DNA of 58,095 nt from an uncultured Roseovarius sp. (GCF_913057115.1 NZ_CAJXNN010000025.1:1-58095), one strand, 5' to 3'; positions 8,137-17,944 are shown, numbered from the stretch's first letter. Numbers and translations are program-made. Notes: a model not told the origin generated them from the sequence alone.

Positions 8137-9399
8137 ATGATACAGGTCTTGTCTGGCGTCTGGGCGCTTTTGCTGGGGATCGTCTTTATCATGCTGGGCA
8201 ACGGCATGCATTTTACCCTCATCGGGTTGCGCGGCGATATCGAAGGCTTTTCAGCCTCGGAATTGGCGATTGTCACCTCGGGGTATTTCATCGGCTTCCT
8301 GTCGGGCGCGCGGCTGACCCCCGGCATGATCCGGCGGGTTGGGCATGTGCGGGCATTTGCCGCCCTTGGCAGCCTGATGTCGGGGGGCCTGATTGCCTTT
8401 CCTTTGATCGCGGACCCTTGGGCCTGGACCATCCTGCGTATCCTGATCGGGTTTTGCATGTCGGGGATCTATGTCACCGCTGAAAGCTGGCTGAACGATG
8501 CGGCCACCAACGAGACGCGCGGCAAGGTCTTGTCGGCTTACATGATTGCGCAGACCTTGGGGATCATCGGGGCGCAGGGCCTGCTGACATTGGGGGATGC
8601 GGGCACATCGGTCTTGTTTATCGGGGCATCGATATTGGTGTCGATTTCGCTGACGCCGATTCTTTTGTCGGTGACGCCGGTTCCTGCTGCCGAGGTGGCG
8701 CGGCCCATGCCCCTGAGAAAGCTGTTTGTCGGCTCACCTTTGGGGACGGTCGGGATATTCCTGTTGGGCAGTGTCTATGCGACGCAATCGGGGATGGGCG
8801 CGGTGTTCGGCACCCAGATTGGCATGAGCACGGCGCAGGTGGCCTTGTTCGTGGCGATGCTGTTTGGCGGGGCCTTGGTGCTGCAATATCCCATTGGCTG
8901 GCTGTCGGACCGCATGGACCGGCGCAAGTTGATTTTCGGGGCCGCTTTGCTGGGGGCCTTGGCCTGCGCGGCGGGATGGATGCTTGGCGGGGATATCGGC
9001 GCCTTGATGGCGGCGGCTTTTGTGGCGGGCGGGACAACCACGCCGCTTTACGCCCTGTTTCTGGCCTATACGAACGACGCGCTTTCGCCGGAGGACATGC
9101 CAGCGGCCTCGGGCGGGCTGGTCTTTACCTTCGGGCTTGGGGCAATTGTCGGGCCAATGGCCGCAGGTTGGGCGATGCAGGGCGCCGGGCCGTTCGCTTT
9201 CTGGCTGGTCTTGGGAACGACATTCGCGGCGATCGCGCTTTATGCGCTTTATCGCATGACGCAGCGCGAGGTGACGCCGGTGGAGGAAACCGAAAGCTAC
9301 CTTGGGGTTCTGCCCTCGGCCTCGCCCGTGGCGGTGGAAGCGGCAGGCGCATGGTCGGCCGAGCAGGCCGAGGCGGAGCGCGAGGAGGACGCCACGTAA
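8137..9399 (+). CDS. Major facilitator superfamily transporter (YcaD-like)
   Basis: A 420-residue protein with about twelve hydrophobic segments. The loop 2-3 region reads GYFIGFLSGARLTPGMIRRVGH, and AESWLNDAATNETRGKVLSAYM is typical of the YcaD/YfkF group. The central loop (WLSDRMDRRKL) carries the second-half MFS signature. The last 45 residues are a hydrophilic, Ala/Glu-rich tail. Substrate unknown. The stop is 6 bases from the convergent M24 gene end. Confidence 0.88.
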   Translation: MIQVLSGVWALLLGIVFIMLGNGMHFTLIGLRGDIEGFSASELAIVTSGYFIGFLSGARLTPGMIRRVGHVRAFAALGSLMSGGLIAFPLIADPWAWTILRILIGFCMSGIYVTAESWLNDAATNETRGKVLSAYMIAQTLGIIGAQGLLTLGDAGTSVLFIGASILVSISLTPILLSVTPVPAAEVARPMPLRKLFVGSPLGTVGIFLLGSVYATQSGMGAVFGTQIGMSTAQVALFVAMLFGGALVLQYPIGWLSDRMDRRKLIFGAALLGALACAAGWMLGGDIGALMAAAFVAGGTTTPLYALFLAYTNDALSPEDMPAASGGLVFTFGLGAIVGPMAAGWAMQGAGPFAFWLVLGTTFAAIALYALYRMTQREVTPVEETESYLGVLPSASPVAVEAAGAWSAEQAEAEREEDAT

Positions 9400-9405
9400 A
9401 CGCCG

Positions 9406-10554
9406 CTATGCGAGGATCACATCGTCAAGCGCCTTGGGGTGGTCGGTAAGCGGCTCATATCCGCTGTCCGTGATGACAAAACTATCGCCCACCTGCGCGC
9501 GGAAGGTCTCGACCGTGACCGAACCATCAACCGCCAAAACCATGCCGGGTTGCAGAATCGTTTGATCGCCGGTCACCAGTTGCGGTTTTTCCAGAAAGCT
9601 GAACCCCGTGGCGCGGCCACAACGGAAGGGATAGTCATAGCCCGCGCCTTGGATCACCTCGGCATAGGCGGCATGGACGCTTTCGGCAGTGACACCGGGG
9701 CGCAGGGCGGAAAGGGCTGCGGCTTGGCTATCCACGGCGACTTGGTAGACATCGGCCTGTGAGGGGTCAGCGATATCACCGATCCAGAAGGTTCGGTCAA
9801 ACACCAGTTTGAAGCGGTGAAAGTTGGTCATCCCGCAAAAACAAAGGAAAACCGGTTCACCGTGTTGCATGATGCGGGTGCTGGCGCGGTGGTGAGTTTT
9901 GGTGATGTCCTCGCCCGAGGCCATGATTTGCAGGAAGTGGGTGTTGGGCGACATATCGGCATCGTCGTAATGCGCCTGAAGAAGCTCGGCGGCCCGGCGG
10001 GTGCCCGCCTGTGAGGTGGCGATGGCGACCTCGTATTCGGGCACCCCTGCCCCGATGGCGGCGCGCCCGGCGGCCATCATCGCATTGGCGACCTCGCCTG
10101 CGTGGCGGGCGAGTTGCACCTCCTGCGGCGATTTGATCATCCGCATCTCCTCCAAGATGGGCGTGATATTGGCCATGCGCTCAGCGGGGCGCAAATCCTC
10201 CAGATAGCGGCGCACGAGAGGCGGCATCTGGTCGGGTTCAATCGCGACACTTCCGGCCCCTTTGAGCGCGCCAGGCAGCGCGGCGCGCCATTCCTGCCCT
10301 GCCCCGTCATTCCAGGCCGCGATCTTGTCGACGCGCGCGTTGGCTTGAGCGGTATTGAGGTCGATCACGGGGGTGATGAGCAGGCTATCGCCCTCGCGCG
10401 GGATCACAAGGATCGTCGGGCGGCCGAACTCCATATGCAGGTAGTCGTAGTAGCCGGTGAGGTAATAAATATTGTCCTCATCCGTGATCAGCGCAACATC
10501 GAGGCCCTGCTGGGCCATATGGCCGCGCAGGGCCTGCACACGGGGTTCGAACAT
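9406..10554 (-). CDS. M24 family creatinase/Xaa-Pro-peptidase-like protein
   Basis: A 382-residue two-domain protein: an N-terminal creatinase domain (QGLDVALITDEDNIYYLTGY) and a C-terminal pita-bread domain. The usual metal ligands appear replaced. The first Asp is in a Cys context (LCFCGMTN), the second is lost in KLVFDRTF, the His segment reads FRCGRATGFSF, and the Glu pair is AVDGSV and QVGDSF. It is therefore probably a non-metal hydrolase like creatinase or ectoine hydrolase rather than a true prolidase. The start at 10554 has GAAGG nine bases upstream; ATG 10560 is an alternative. Confidence 0.8.
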   Translation of the reverse strand: MFEPRVQALRGHMAQQGLDVALITDEDNIYYLTGYYDYLHMEFGRPTILVIPREGDSLLITPVIDLNTAQANARVDKIAAWNDGAGQEWRAALPGALKGAGSVAIEPDQMPPLVRRYLEDLRPAERMANITPILEEMRMIKSPQEVQLARHAGEVANAMMAAGRAAIGAGVPEYEVAIATSQAGTRRAAELLQAHYDDADMSPNTHFLQIMASGEDITKTHHRASTRIMQHGEPVFLCFCGMTNFHRFKLVFDRTFWIGDIADPSQADVYQVAVDSQAAALSALRPGVTAESVHAAYAEVIQGAGYDYPFRCGRATGFSFLEKPQLVTGDQTILQPGMVLAVDGSVTVETFRAQVGDSFVITDSGYEPLTDHPKALDDVILA

Positions 10555-10622
10555 TGGCATCGGCCTTCGTGCTGTTGCTATCCGTGCCGGAGTGTGACCC
10601 AAGCCCCTGTTCTGGCCAAGAA

Positions 10623-10654
10623 AAAACGCCGCGTCCCGAGGGGCGCGGCGTTTT
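10623..10654 (-). terminator. Intrinsic terminator of rne
   Basis: The stem CGCCGCG/CGCGGCG (10627-10633 with 10644-10650) is flanked by A-run and T-run, so it terminates in either direction. It lies just after the rne stop on the minus strand. Confidence 0.85.
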
Positions 10655-10666
10655 CTTTGCGTGGGG

Positions 10667-13435
10667 TTAGCGGCCCAAGGACCACCAGCCGCGTTTTTTC
10701 GGCTTGGGTGGTTCCGAGTCGCCGGGTTCCGGTTCAGCGGGCGCCGCTGTGGCTGTTGCTGTTTCCTTCACGGGCTCAGGTTCCGGTGCGGGCTTGGGGG
10801 CCTCTTCCGCCGCGGGGGCGGGTTTTGCCTTGGGCTGCGCCTCTTGCTTGGGGGCGTCCTGGTTGGGGGCCTCCGGGGTGGCCTCGGACGCATCCGCCTT
10901 GGGTTCGGCCTTGGCTTTGCTGCTGCTACGCGGCTTGCGCGTACGCTTTGGCTTGGGGGCCTCGGCGGTATCCTCTGCCTTGGTTTCGGCTTCGGCGGCT
11001 TTGGCCTCGGGTGCGGCCGCTTCGGTGCTTTCTTCGGCCTTGGCCGCCTTGGATTTGGAGCGCGAGCGCGACCGGGTGGCTTTTTTGGGCTTATCCTCGG
11101 CCGCCGGGGTATCCTCGGGTTTGGCTTCGGGCGCGTCCTCTGACTTGGCCTCGGCCGCCTCGGCAGGCTTGTCTGCCTTATCCCCGGACTCGGAGGGCTG
11201 GCCCTCGTCGTTGGCGGCCTGTGCCTCGCCGTTCTGTCCCTCCTCGCCCGATTTGGACTTGGAGCGGCGGCGGCGGCGGCGGCGGCGCTTCTTGGGCTTG
11301 CCCTCTTCACCGTTATTCTCGGCGTTCTCGGCATTGTCGTCCGATTTCGCCTCGGCCTCAGGCGCACCGCTACTGTCGACATCATCCATCAGCGAACTGT
11401 CGACAGACACGACCGGTGCGGTGGCTTCGGGGACATTTCGCGTGGCCGTCTTGAACTTCTCGATGCTAAAATCGGGCGAGATCAGCAGCGGGTCCCCTTC
11501 GATGCGCACGGAAAGGCCATAGCGGGCTTCGATTTGTGCCACATGTTCGCGTTTTTGGTTCATCAGGAAGTTGGCGATGCCGACGGGGCACTTCACCAGC
11601 ACTTCGCGGGAGCGGCCGCGCACGCCTTCTTCTTCGATCTGGCGCAGGATCGACAGGGCGAGGTTGTCGTCGGAGCGGATGAGGCCGGTACCGTGACAGG
11701 CCGGGCAAGGCTGTGTCGTGGCCTCGATCATGCCGGGGCGCAGGCGTTGGCGGCTCATTTCCATCAGGCCAAAGCCCGAGATGCGGCCAACCTGAATGCG
11801 GGCGCGGTCGGACTTGAGCTTGTCCTTCATCCGCTTTTCGACGGCGGCGTTGTTCTTGCGCTCGTCCATGTCGATGAAGTCGATCACGATGAGACCGGCC
11901 AGATCGCGCAGGCGCAATTGGCGGGCCACTTCTTCGGCGGCTTCGAGGTTTGTCTTGGTCGCGGTTTCCTCGATCGAGCCTTCCTTGGTGGCGCGGCCGG
12001 AGTTCACGTCGATCGCGACAAGCGCCTCGGTGACGCCGATAACGATGTAGCCGCCCGACTTGAGCTGTACCGTCGGGTTGAACATGGAGCTGAGGTAGCT
12101 TTCCACCTGATAGCGGGCGAAAAGCGGCATTTGGTCGTGGTAATGCTTCACGTTCTTGGCGTGGGACGGCATGATCATTTTCATGAAGTCCTTGGCGATG
12201 CGGTAGCCGCGTTCGCCTTCGACCAGCACCTCGTCGATCTCGCGGTTGTAAAGGTCGCGGATCGAACGTTTGATCAGGTCACCTTCTTCGTAAATCTTCG
12301 CGGGTGCGATGGATTTCAGCGTGAGTTCGCGGATTTGTTCCCAAAGCCGTTGCAGGTATTCGTAGTCACGCTTGATTTCCGCCTTGGTGCGTTTGGCCCC
12401 CGCCGTGCGGATGATCAGGCCCGCGCCCTTGGGCACGTCGATCTCGCTGGCGGTGTCCTTGAGCTTTTTGCGGTCGGCGGCATTGGTGATCTTGCGGGAG
12501 ATGCCACCGCCACGGGCGGTGTTGGGCATCAGGACGCAGTAGCGGCCTGCAAGGCTGAGGTAGGTTGTGAGCGCGGCACCCTTGTTGCCGCGTTCCTCTT
12601 TGACGACCTGCACCAGAAGGATCTGGCGGACCTTGATGACCTCTTGGATTTTATACCGGCGCGGGCGCGGTTTGCGCGGCGGGCGGATGTCTTCCTGGTC
12701 GTCGTCGTCGGCGACGGATTCGATCGAGTCGTCCTTGGCCGTGGCGTCGGAGCGTTTTGGGCTGTCGGTGTCGTCGTCGTCACTATCAGCGTTTTGAGCC
12801 TCTGAGACGTCGTCAGCCTTTGCCTCGGAGGCATTGTCCGATTTGTCGTTTTTCTCGGGTGTGGCTTCATCGGCGGGTTCTTCGACCGGGGTCTCGCCCA
12901 CGGTTTCCATCGGCGAGGTGCCCTCGGGCGTGGAGTCCGTTTCATCCCCGTCAAGGTCGATGGTTTCCATGCCGGAAATCTCACCGCCCTTGGCCTCGGA
13001 TTCGGGGGTGCTTTCGGCCTCGGTGCTGACCACGGCATCGTTGGTTTCGGCCTTTTCGGCCTTCGACTTGGAGCGCGACCGGGAGCGCGAGCGCGAGGGT
13101 TTCTTGGGTTTCTCGTCGGCTTCTTCCTGCGCGCGCTGTGCCTCGGCATAGGCGCGTTCTTCTTCCAGAAGCGCCTCGCGGTCGGCCACGGGGATTTGGT
13201 AGTAATCCGGGTGGATTTCCGAGAAGGCGAGGAAGCCGTGGCGGTTGCCGCCATAGTCGACGAAGGCCGCCTGAAGCGACGGTTCGACCCGTGTTACCTT
13301 TGCGAGATAGATGTTGCCGGCGAGTTGCCGTTTGTTGTCGGATTCAAAATCAAATTCCTCGACCTTGTTTCCGTCGACCACCACGACGCGGGTCTCTTCC
13401 GCGTGGGTGGCATCGATGAGCATTTTCTTAGCCAT
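10667..13435 (-). CDS. rne: Ribonuclease E/G family endoribonuclease
   Basis: A 922-residue single-strand endoribonuclease for mRNA decay and rRNA/tRNA processing. The N-terminus MAKKMLIDATHAEETRVVVV leads into an S1 domain (YLAKVTRVEPSLQAAFVDYG). That domain is interrupted by a long acidic/SR-rich insertion (about residues 90-280), as in other alphaproteobacterial RNase E. The DNase I-like catalytic part contains VDVNSG and IDFIDMDERKN, and the zinc link is CPACHGTG near residue 575. The C-terminal 250 residues are low-complexity Lys/Ala/Glu with an Arg-rich patch, probably RNA-binding and degradosome scaffold. ATG 13435 is chosen because the conserved N-terminus begins there. Confidence 0.94.
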   Translation of the reverse strand: MAKKMLIDATHAEETRVVVVDGNKVEEFDFESDNKRQLAGNIYLAKVTRVEPSLQAAFVDYGGNRHGFLAFSEIHPDYYQIPVADREALLEEERAYAEAQRAQEEADEKPKKPSRSRSRSRSKSKAEKAETNDAVVSTEAESTPESEAKGGEISGMETIDLDGDETDSTPEGTSPMETVGETPVEEPADEATPEKNDKSDNASEAKADDVSEAQNADSDDDDTDSPKRSDATAKDDSIESVADDDDQEDIRPPRKPRPRRYKIQEVIKVRQILLVQVVKEERGNKGAALTTYLSLAGRYCVLMPNTARGGGISRKITNAADRKKLKDTASEIDVPKGAGLIIRTAGAKRTKAEIKRDYEYLQRLWEQIRELTLKSIAPAKIYEEGDLIKRSIRDLYNREIDEVLVEGERGYRIAKDFMKMIMPSHAKNVKHYHDQMPLFARYQVESYLSSMFNPTVQLKSGGYIVIGVTEALVAIDVNSGRATKEGSIEETATKTNLEAAEEVARQLRLRDLAGLIVIDFIDMDERKNNAAVEKRMKDKLKSDRARIQVGRISGFGLMEMSRQRLRPGMIEATTQPCPACHGTGLIRSDDNLALSILRQIEEEGVRGRSREVLVKCPVGIANFLMNQKREHVAQIEARYGLSVRIEGDPLLISPDFSIEKFKTATRNVPEATAPVVSVDSSLMDDVDSSGAPEAEAKSDDNAENAENNGEEGKPKKRRRRRRRRSKSKSGEEGQNGEAQAANDEGQPSESGDKADKPAEAAEAKSEDAPEAKPEDTPAAEDKPKKATRSRSRSKSKAAKAEESTEAAAPEAKAAEAETKAEDTAEAPKPKRTRKPRSSSKAKAEPKADASEATPEAPNQDAPKQEAQPKAKPAPAAEEAPKPAPEPEPVKETATATAAPAEPEPGDSEPPKPKKRGWWSLGR

Positions 13436-13888
13436 GTTATCCGTTTGCACCGCGGCACACGCGCCTGCCCCTGCCCGGGTGGGCCGAGGGAGCATGCGGA
13501 ATGCGGGGGGTGTCTGTTGGGCGCGATGGCGGGCGTACGGAAGGGTGTGCCGGTTTCAGCACCTGCCCCTTGCCTATGGTGTAGCGCGCGCTTCATCGCG
13601 GTTCTTCTTCTCCGGCGCTTTGCCTTGCGCCAACTCTGTCACCTGCGGGTCCGTCTGTACGGCGGCAGGCATTCGGGTGATCCCCGGTCGGGGGACCTGA
13701 TCGGTCTGTTTCGAGGTGTGGACGCAGTTTTCGTCCTACAACGGCCCTAAACAGCGAAACTCTTGCTGCGCGGGAGTAATCCCGGCCTGATTAGCACACT
13801 AAAGCCTTGGGTGGGCCAATTACAATGGGGAAAATGCAATGCGGCAGTCGGCGCGGCGCGATGCGCCGCATCCGACAAGACGGTTGTC
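13436..13888 (-). other. Non-coding gap: probable long rne leader and promoter
   Basis: About 450 bases between the rne start and the dctD-like stop, with no frame that looks coding. Enterobacterial rne has a long 5' UTR used for autoregulation; a similar leader here is an inference from length and position. I see no recognisable riboswitch. Confidence 0.45.
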
Positions 13889-15223
13889 CTACAAATAATC
13901 CGACCGTTGCAGGCCGTATTTGGCCATCTTTTCGTTCAACGTGCGGCGTGGCAGGCAGAGTTCGTCCATCACGCTGGCGATCGAGCCCTTGTGGCGGCGC
14001 ATCGTGTTGTCGATGAGCATACGCTCAAACGCTTCGACATATTCCTTGAGGGGTTTGCCTTCGGTGGTCATCACCGGCTGCATTTCCTGATGGTCCGACA
14101 TCAGCAGCGAGGCGATGGTGCCCGAGCCACGGCGCGACTGAAGCACGGCGCGTTCGGCCACGTTGATGAGTTGCCGCACGTTGCCGGGCCAAGGCGCTTG
14201 CAGAAGCTGGGCAGCTTCCTGCGCGCTGACCTCGGGGGTTTCGCAGCCATAATCATCGGCGAAGTTCTCGGAAAACCGGGTGAAGAGTGTCAGGATATCC
14301 TCGCCGCGCTGGCGAAGGGGCGGCACGGTGATCCGCAGGCTGCCAAGGCGATAGAAGAGATCCGAGCGCAGGGCATCTTCGCAGGTGCGGTCCTGTTCCT
14401 GCATGTTGGATATCGCGACGATACGCGTTTCGGGCGGGGTGCCTTCATCGTTGATGAAGGTCAGCAGACGGGCCTGCACCGCGTCCGAAAGGGACTCGAT
14501 GTCTTCCAGCACGAGCGTGCCGCCGCGCGCCTCTTCCACCGCCGGGATTTGGCTGTCTTCAGGTTGGACGGGGCCAAAAAGACGCTTGATGAGCGCATCT
14601 TCCTCGAAGGCGGCACAGGAGACGAGAACGAATTTCTTGCCCGCGCGGGAGCCAACGGCATGCAGGGCATGGGCGACGAGCGTCTTTCCGGTGCCGGTTT
14701 CGCCTTCGACCAGCACATGGCCATCGGCCTGCCCCAGATCGAGAATATCCTCTTTGAGCCGTTCCATGACAGGAGAGACGCCAATCAGCTTTTTCATCAA
14801 CTGGCCGCCATCGGACAACTCGCGCCGCAAGGCGCGGCTGTCCAGCGTCATACGGCGAGCGTTGGTGGCCTTTTTGGCCAGTTGGTTCATCTTGTCGGGA
14901 TTGAACGGCTTTTCGAGGAAGTCATAAGCCCCCATGCGCATCGCCTCGACCGCCATGGGCACATCGCCGTGGCCGGTGATCATGATCACCGGCAGGCTGG
15001 AATCCGTGCCCATCAGCTTCTTGAGGAATTGCATCCCATCCATGCCGGGCATCTTGATGTCGGTGACGACGATACCGGGATAATCTGGCCCAAGGGCTTT
15101 GAGCGCCTCTTCGGCACTTCCGAAGGCCTCGGTATCGTAGCCGGAAAGCGCCAGCCATTGGCTGATGGATTGGCGCATGTCCTTTTCGTCGTCGACGATG
15201 GCAATTTTCATGGCACTTGGCAT
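13889..15223 (-). CDS. DctD-like response regulator of the NtrC family, lacking GAFTGA
   Basis: A 444-residue protein: receiver domain with phospho-acceptor Asp55 (VVTDIKMPGMDGM), AAA+ domain with Walker A GETGTGKT near 174-181, Arg-finger region LFYRLGSLRITVPPLRQR, and a C-terminal Fis-type helix-turn-helix (LPRRTLNEKMAKYGL). Between LFG and the next helix, where sigma-54 activators carry GAFTGA, it reads PVQPEDSQIPAVEEA. Walker B is VLEDIE rather than the usual LDE order. It may therefore regulate without sigma-54. ATG 15223 has a GGAG site nine bases upstream; ATG 15211 is possible. It lies 6 bases after the kinase gene stop. Confidence 0.88.
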   Translation of the reverse strand: MPSAMKIAIVDDEKDMRQSISQWLALSGYDTEAFGSAEEALKALGPDYPGIVVTDIKMPGMDGMQFLKKLMGTDSSLPVIMITGHGDVPMAVEAMRMGAYDFLEKPFNPDKMNQLAKKATNARRMTLDSRALRRELSDGGQLMKKLIGVSPVMERLKEDILDLGQADGHVLVEGETGTGKTLVAHALHAVGSRAGKKFVLVSCAAFEEDALIKRLFGPVQPEDSQIPAVEEARGGTLVLEDIESLSDAVQARLLTFINDEGTPPETRIVAISNMQEQDRTCEDALRSDLFYRLGSLRITVPPLRQRGEDILTLFTRFSENFADDYGCETPEVSAQEAAQLLQAPWPGNVRQLINVAERAVLQSRRGSGTIASLLMSDHQEMQPVMTTEGKPLKEYVEAFERMLIDNTMRRHKGSIASVMDELCLPRRTLNEKMAKYGLQRSDYL

Positions 15224-15229
15224 TTCAGA

Positions 15230-17002
15230 TCACTCCGCAGCACGGGTTTCTTCGGGTAAGATAGGAAGCTGCATTTCAAATACAGCCCCCCCGCCAACCG
15301 CGTTGCGCGCGGTCAGCCGGCCCCCAAGGTCGTTGACGATACCCGAGGAAATGGCAAGACCCAGCCCCACACCGTCACCGGGTTGCTTGGTGGTGTAGAA
15401 GGGCTCGAACAGGTTTTCGATGTCCTCTATTCCATGTCCGTTGTCGCGCACGGTGAGCATTGCCGTTTCCCCGCCCACAAGCAGAATGTCGATGGCCGGA
15501 TCGGAACTTGCTTCGGTGGCGTCCATGGCGTTGCGCAGCAGGTTGATGATAACCTGTTCGATGCGAACCCGGTCGCCCATCACGACGACGGGGTCATCGG
15601 GGATGGACCGGGTGATGGTGATCTTTCGCTGGCGCAATTGCGGCTCCATCATGGTCAGCGCGGAATTGAGCGCTTCGTCCATTTTTACTGGCTCAAACGC
15701 ATCGCGATCCTGCCGCGCGTAGGATTTTAGCTGCTTGGTGATGGCCCCCATCCGTTCAATCAGATCGTCGATCCTTTGGAACGAGGAAAGCGCCTCGTCG
15801 GGGCGATTGCGGGTCAACAGAAGGCGCGCGCCGGCGAGGTAGGTTTTCATGGCGGCAAGCGGCTGATTCAGTTCATGGCTGACGGCCGCCGACATCTCGC
15901 CCAGAGCGGCGAGCTTGGAGCTTTGGGCAAGGGTTTGTTCGGCTACGTCGAGGTTTTCCTGCACCCTTTCACGTTCGGCGATTTCCCGCTGTAGGCGTGC
16001 GTTCAATGCGCGAAGCTCTGCCGACTCGCGCTGGAAGAGCGCCATGCGCACGGCCGTTTTGCGATTCAGGAAATAGAAAGCGAGGGCGAGAAGAATCGCG
16101 AAGCCCATGATTTCGAGGGCCAGAACACCGTTCACCTTCTCGCGCACACTGGCGTAGGTGGTGAAGGAGGCTATGCGCCAGCCGCGGAACGCCACCCGCC
16201 CCTCGACGCGCATAACCGCTTCGCCCTGCAAGTAGGCGTCGGCGGGCAGTGCCGTCCAATCTGCGGTAGCCTGAATGGCGCGCTGAATGGCACTGTCGAC
16301 AGGCTCGCGGCGCAGGGCTTCGGCCTCGCTCAGGCCACGCCAGCGGGGTTCGGTGGCAAGAATGATCCGCCCTTCGCTATCGGTGACGAGAACGGCATCG
16401 GATATCCCGGCCCAAGCGCGCTCGTATTTGGCCAGGTCAACCTCGACAACGATAACACCGGCGACTTGGTTCTGGCTTTCGATGCGGCGCGAATAGAAAA
16501 AGCGATATTGCCCTGTTTCGTCTTCAAGCAGCTGGAAAATGGTGTCTCGGGCGCGAAGGGCTTCAACGTAGTATGGCGCTTGGCGATGGCTTTGGCCAAG
16601 TTTGTCGCGTTCTGTCGCCGCCACGGTGCGGCCATCGCGATCCAGCAAGGTAAGCGAGGCGGCTCCGATTTCTTCGAGAAAGGACAAAAGGCGCTGTGTC
16701 GATTGCGTGTAATCGCCGGTATTCAGGGCCTGAATAAGCGCCGGGTCACGCGCGAGGAGTTGCGGAACAATCGCGTTTTGGCGCAGTTCGCTGAGCAGGT
16801 TGCCGCTGTAGAGGACAAGCCGAAGTTCTGCCCGGTTCCGGGTGTTTTCGGTGAACCGGTCTGTCAGAAGCCTGTTGGTCACGTAGACCACGCCAATCGC
16901 CATGGCGAGGATGACCAGCAAGGCCAGTCGCGCACGCCAACTGAAGGTGCGCGTCCGTCGGCGCACGGAATTTGCAGAGGTAGGCAGCAGGCTCATTGCC
17001 AT
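15230..17002 (-). CDS. DctB-like sensor histidine kinase
   Basis: A 590-residue membrane kinase. A transmembrane helix near residues 25-43 is followed by a periplasmic dCache-like sensor of about 250 residues (LTLLDRDGRTVAATERDKLG, then FFYSRRI), a second helix near 300-320, and a coiled coil. The HisKA box AAVSHELNQPLAAMKTY has His near 374; the ATPase motifs are NLLRNAMDATEAS, DNGHGI and GVGLGLAISSGI. The architecture matches C4-dicarboxylate sensors of the DctB type. It pairs with the regulator directly downstream. No C4-dicarboxylate transporter is nearby, so the ligand is inferred only from family. Confidence 0.88.
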   Translation of the reverse strand: MAMSLLPTSANSVRRRTRTFSWRARLALLVILAMAIGVVYVTNRLLTDRFTENTRNRAELRLVLYSGNLLSELRQNAIVPQLLARDPALIQALNTGDYTQSTQRLLSFLEEIGAASLTLLDRDGRTVAATERDKLGQSHRQAPYYVEALRARDTIFQLLEDETGQYRFFYSRRIESQNQVAGVIVVEVDLAKYERAWAGISDAVLVTDSEGRIILATEPRWRGLSEAEALRREPVDSAIQRAIQATADWTALPADAYLQGEAVMRVEGRVAFRGWRIASFTTYASVREKVNGVLALEIMGFAILLALAFYFLNRKTAVRMALFQRESAELRALNARLQREIAERERVQENLDVAEQTLAQSSKLAALGEMSAAVSHELNQPLAAMKTYLAGARLLLTRNRPDEALSSFQRIDDLIERMGAITKQLKSYARQDRDAFEPVKMDEALNSALTMMEPQLRQRKITITRSIPDDPVVVMGDRVRIEQVIINLLRNAMDATEASSDPAIDILLVGGETAMLTVRDNGHGIEDIENLFEPFYTTKQPGDGVGLGLAISSGIVNDLGGRLTARNAVGGGAVFEMQLPILPEETRAAE

Positions 17003-17036
17003 AATCTACGCCCGCAAGACCCGCGCGGCAAGAGGA

Positions 17037-17705
17037 TCAGGCCGCCACCACCTGAGACACGAGGCTGTCGAACATCGCCGCGCCATCGGTGCCGCCATGG
17101 GCCTCTTCGGCCATGCGTTCGGGGTGCGGCATCATGCCGAGCACGCGGCGGTTTTCCGACAGCACGCCGGCGATATCCTCGACCGAGCCGTTGGGGTTGG
17201 TGTTGTAGGTGAAGGCCACCCGTGCCTCGCCATGCAGACGCTTGAGCGTTTCGGCGTCGGCGAAATAGTTGCCGTCGTGGTGGGCGATGGGGAAGGTCAC
17301 GGTTTGACCGGCCTCGTAACCGGAGGTGAAGGCGCTGTCAGACGTTTGGACCGTCAGTTCCACCGGCTTGCAGATATATTTCAGGGCCGCGTTACGCAGC
17401 AGGACACCGGGCAAAAGGCCGGTTTCCGTGAGCACCTGAAAGCCGTTGCAGATTCCAAGCACATAGCCGCCCTTTTCGGCATGGGCGACGACCGAGCGGC
17501 AAATCGGCGAATTGGCGGCAATCGCGCCGCAGCGCAGGTAATCCCCGAAAGAAAACCCGCCGGGCACGCCGATCAGGTCGATGCCCTCGGGCAGCGCGGT
17601 ATCCTTGTGCCAGACCATGGAGACCTTGGCCCCTGCCCGCTCAAGCGCGACAGCCATGTCGCGATCGCAGTTGGAACCGGGAAAAACGATGACGGCGGCG
17701 TGCAT
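17037..17705 (-). CDS. purQ: Phosphoribosylformylglycinamidine synthase, glutaminase subunit
   Basis: A 222-residue class I glutamine amidotransferase supplying ammonia for step 4 of purine synthesis. [10 protein letters not shown] is at the N-terminus, the nucleophile is Cys86 in GICNGFQVL, and the His/Glu of the triad lie in GMMPHPER. The frame continues upstream to 17762, but ATG 17705 overlaps the purS stop by one base and starts the conserved domain. It works in a complex with PurS and PurL; purL is not in the window. Confidence 0.96.
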   Translation of the reverse strand: MHAAVIVFPGSNCDRDMAVALERAGAKVSMVWHKDTALPEGIDLIGVPGGFSFGDYLRCGAIAANSPICRSVVAHAEKGGYVLGICNGFQVLTETGLLPGVLLRNAALKYICKPVELTVQTSDSAFTSGYEAGQTVTFPIAHHDGNYFADAETLKRLHGEARVAFTYNTNPNGSVEDIAGVLSENRRVLGMMPHPERMAEEAHGGTDGAAMFDSLVSQVVAA

Positions 17706-17944
17706 CACGACACCTCGACCGAGTAGCTTTCGATTACGGTATTGGCGAGCAGTTTTTCGCACATCTGCGTCACGGCCTCGCGCGCTTTTTCGGCATCTGT
17801 TTCGGCAAGGTCCAGTTCGATTACCTTGCCTTGGCGCACCCCTTCGACCCCGTCAAAGCCCAGTTGGCCCAAAGCGTGGCGCACGGCCTCGCCCTGAGGG
17901 TCAAGAACGCCGTTTTTCAGCATGACATGCACGCGAGCTTTCAT
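17705..17944 (-). CDS. purS: Phosphoribosylformylglycinamidine synthase subunit PurS
   Basis: A 79-residue protein beginning [21 protein letters not shown], the usual PurS opening, followed by [11 protein letters not shown]. It dimerises and bridges PurQ and the small PurL in the three-part FGAM synthase. The much longer open frame to 18154 runs into purC and is not used. It overlaps purQ by one base (TGATG) and follows purC by about 60 bases, so purC-purS-purQ form one unit. Confidence 0.94.
   Translation of the reverse strand: MKARVHVMLKNGVLDPQGEAVRHALGQLGFDGVEGVRQGKVIELDLAETDAEKAREAVTQMCEKLLANTVIESYSVEVS

Noticed and set aside
11534..12805. 423-codon open frame antisense to rne
   Set aside because: Lies wholly opposite the RNase E catalytic part; composition reflects complementary codons.
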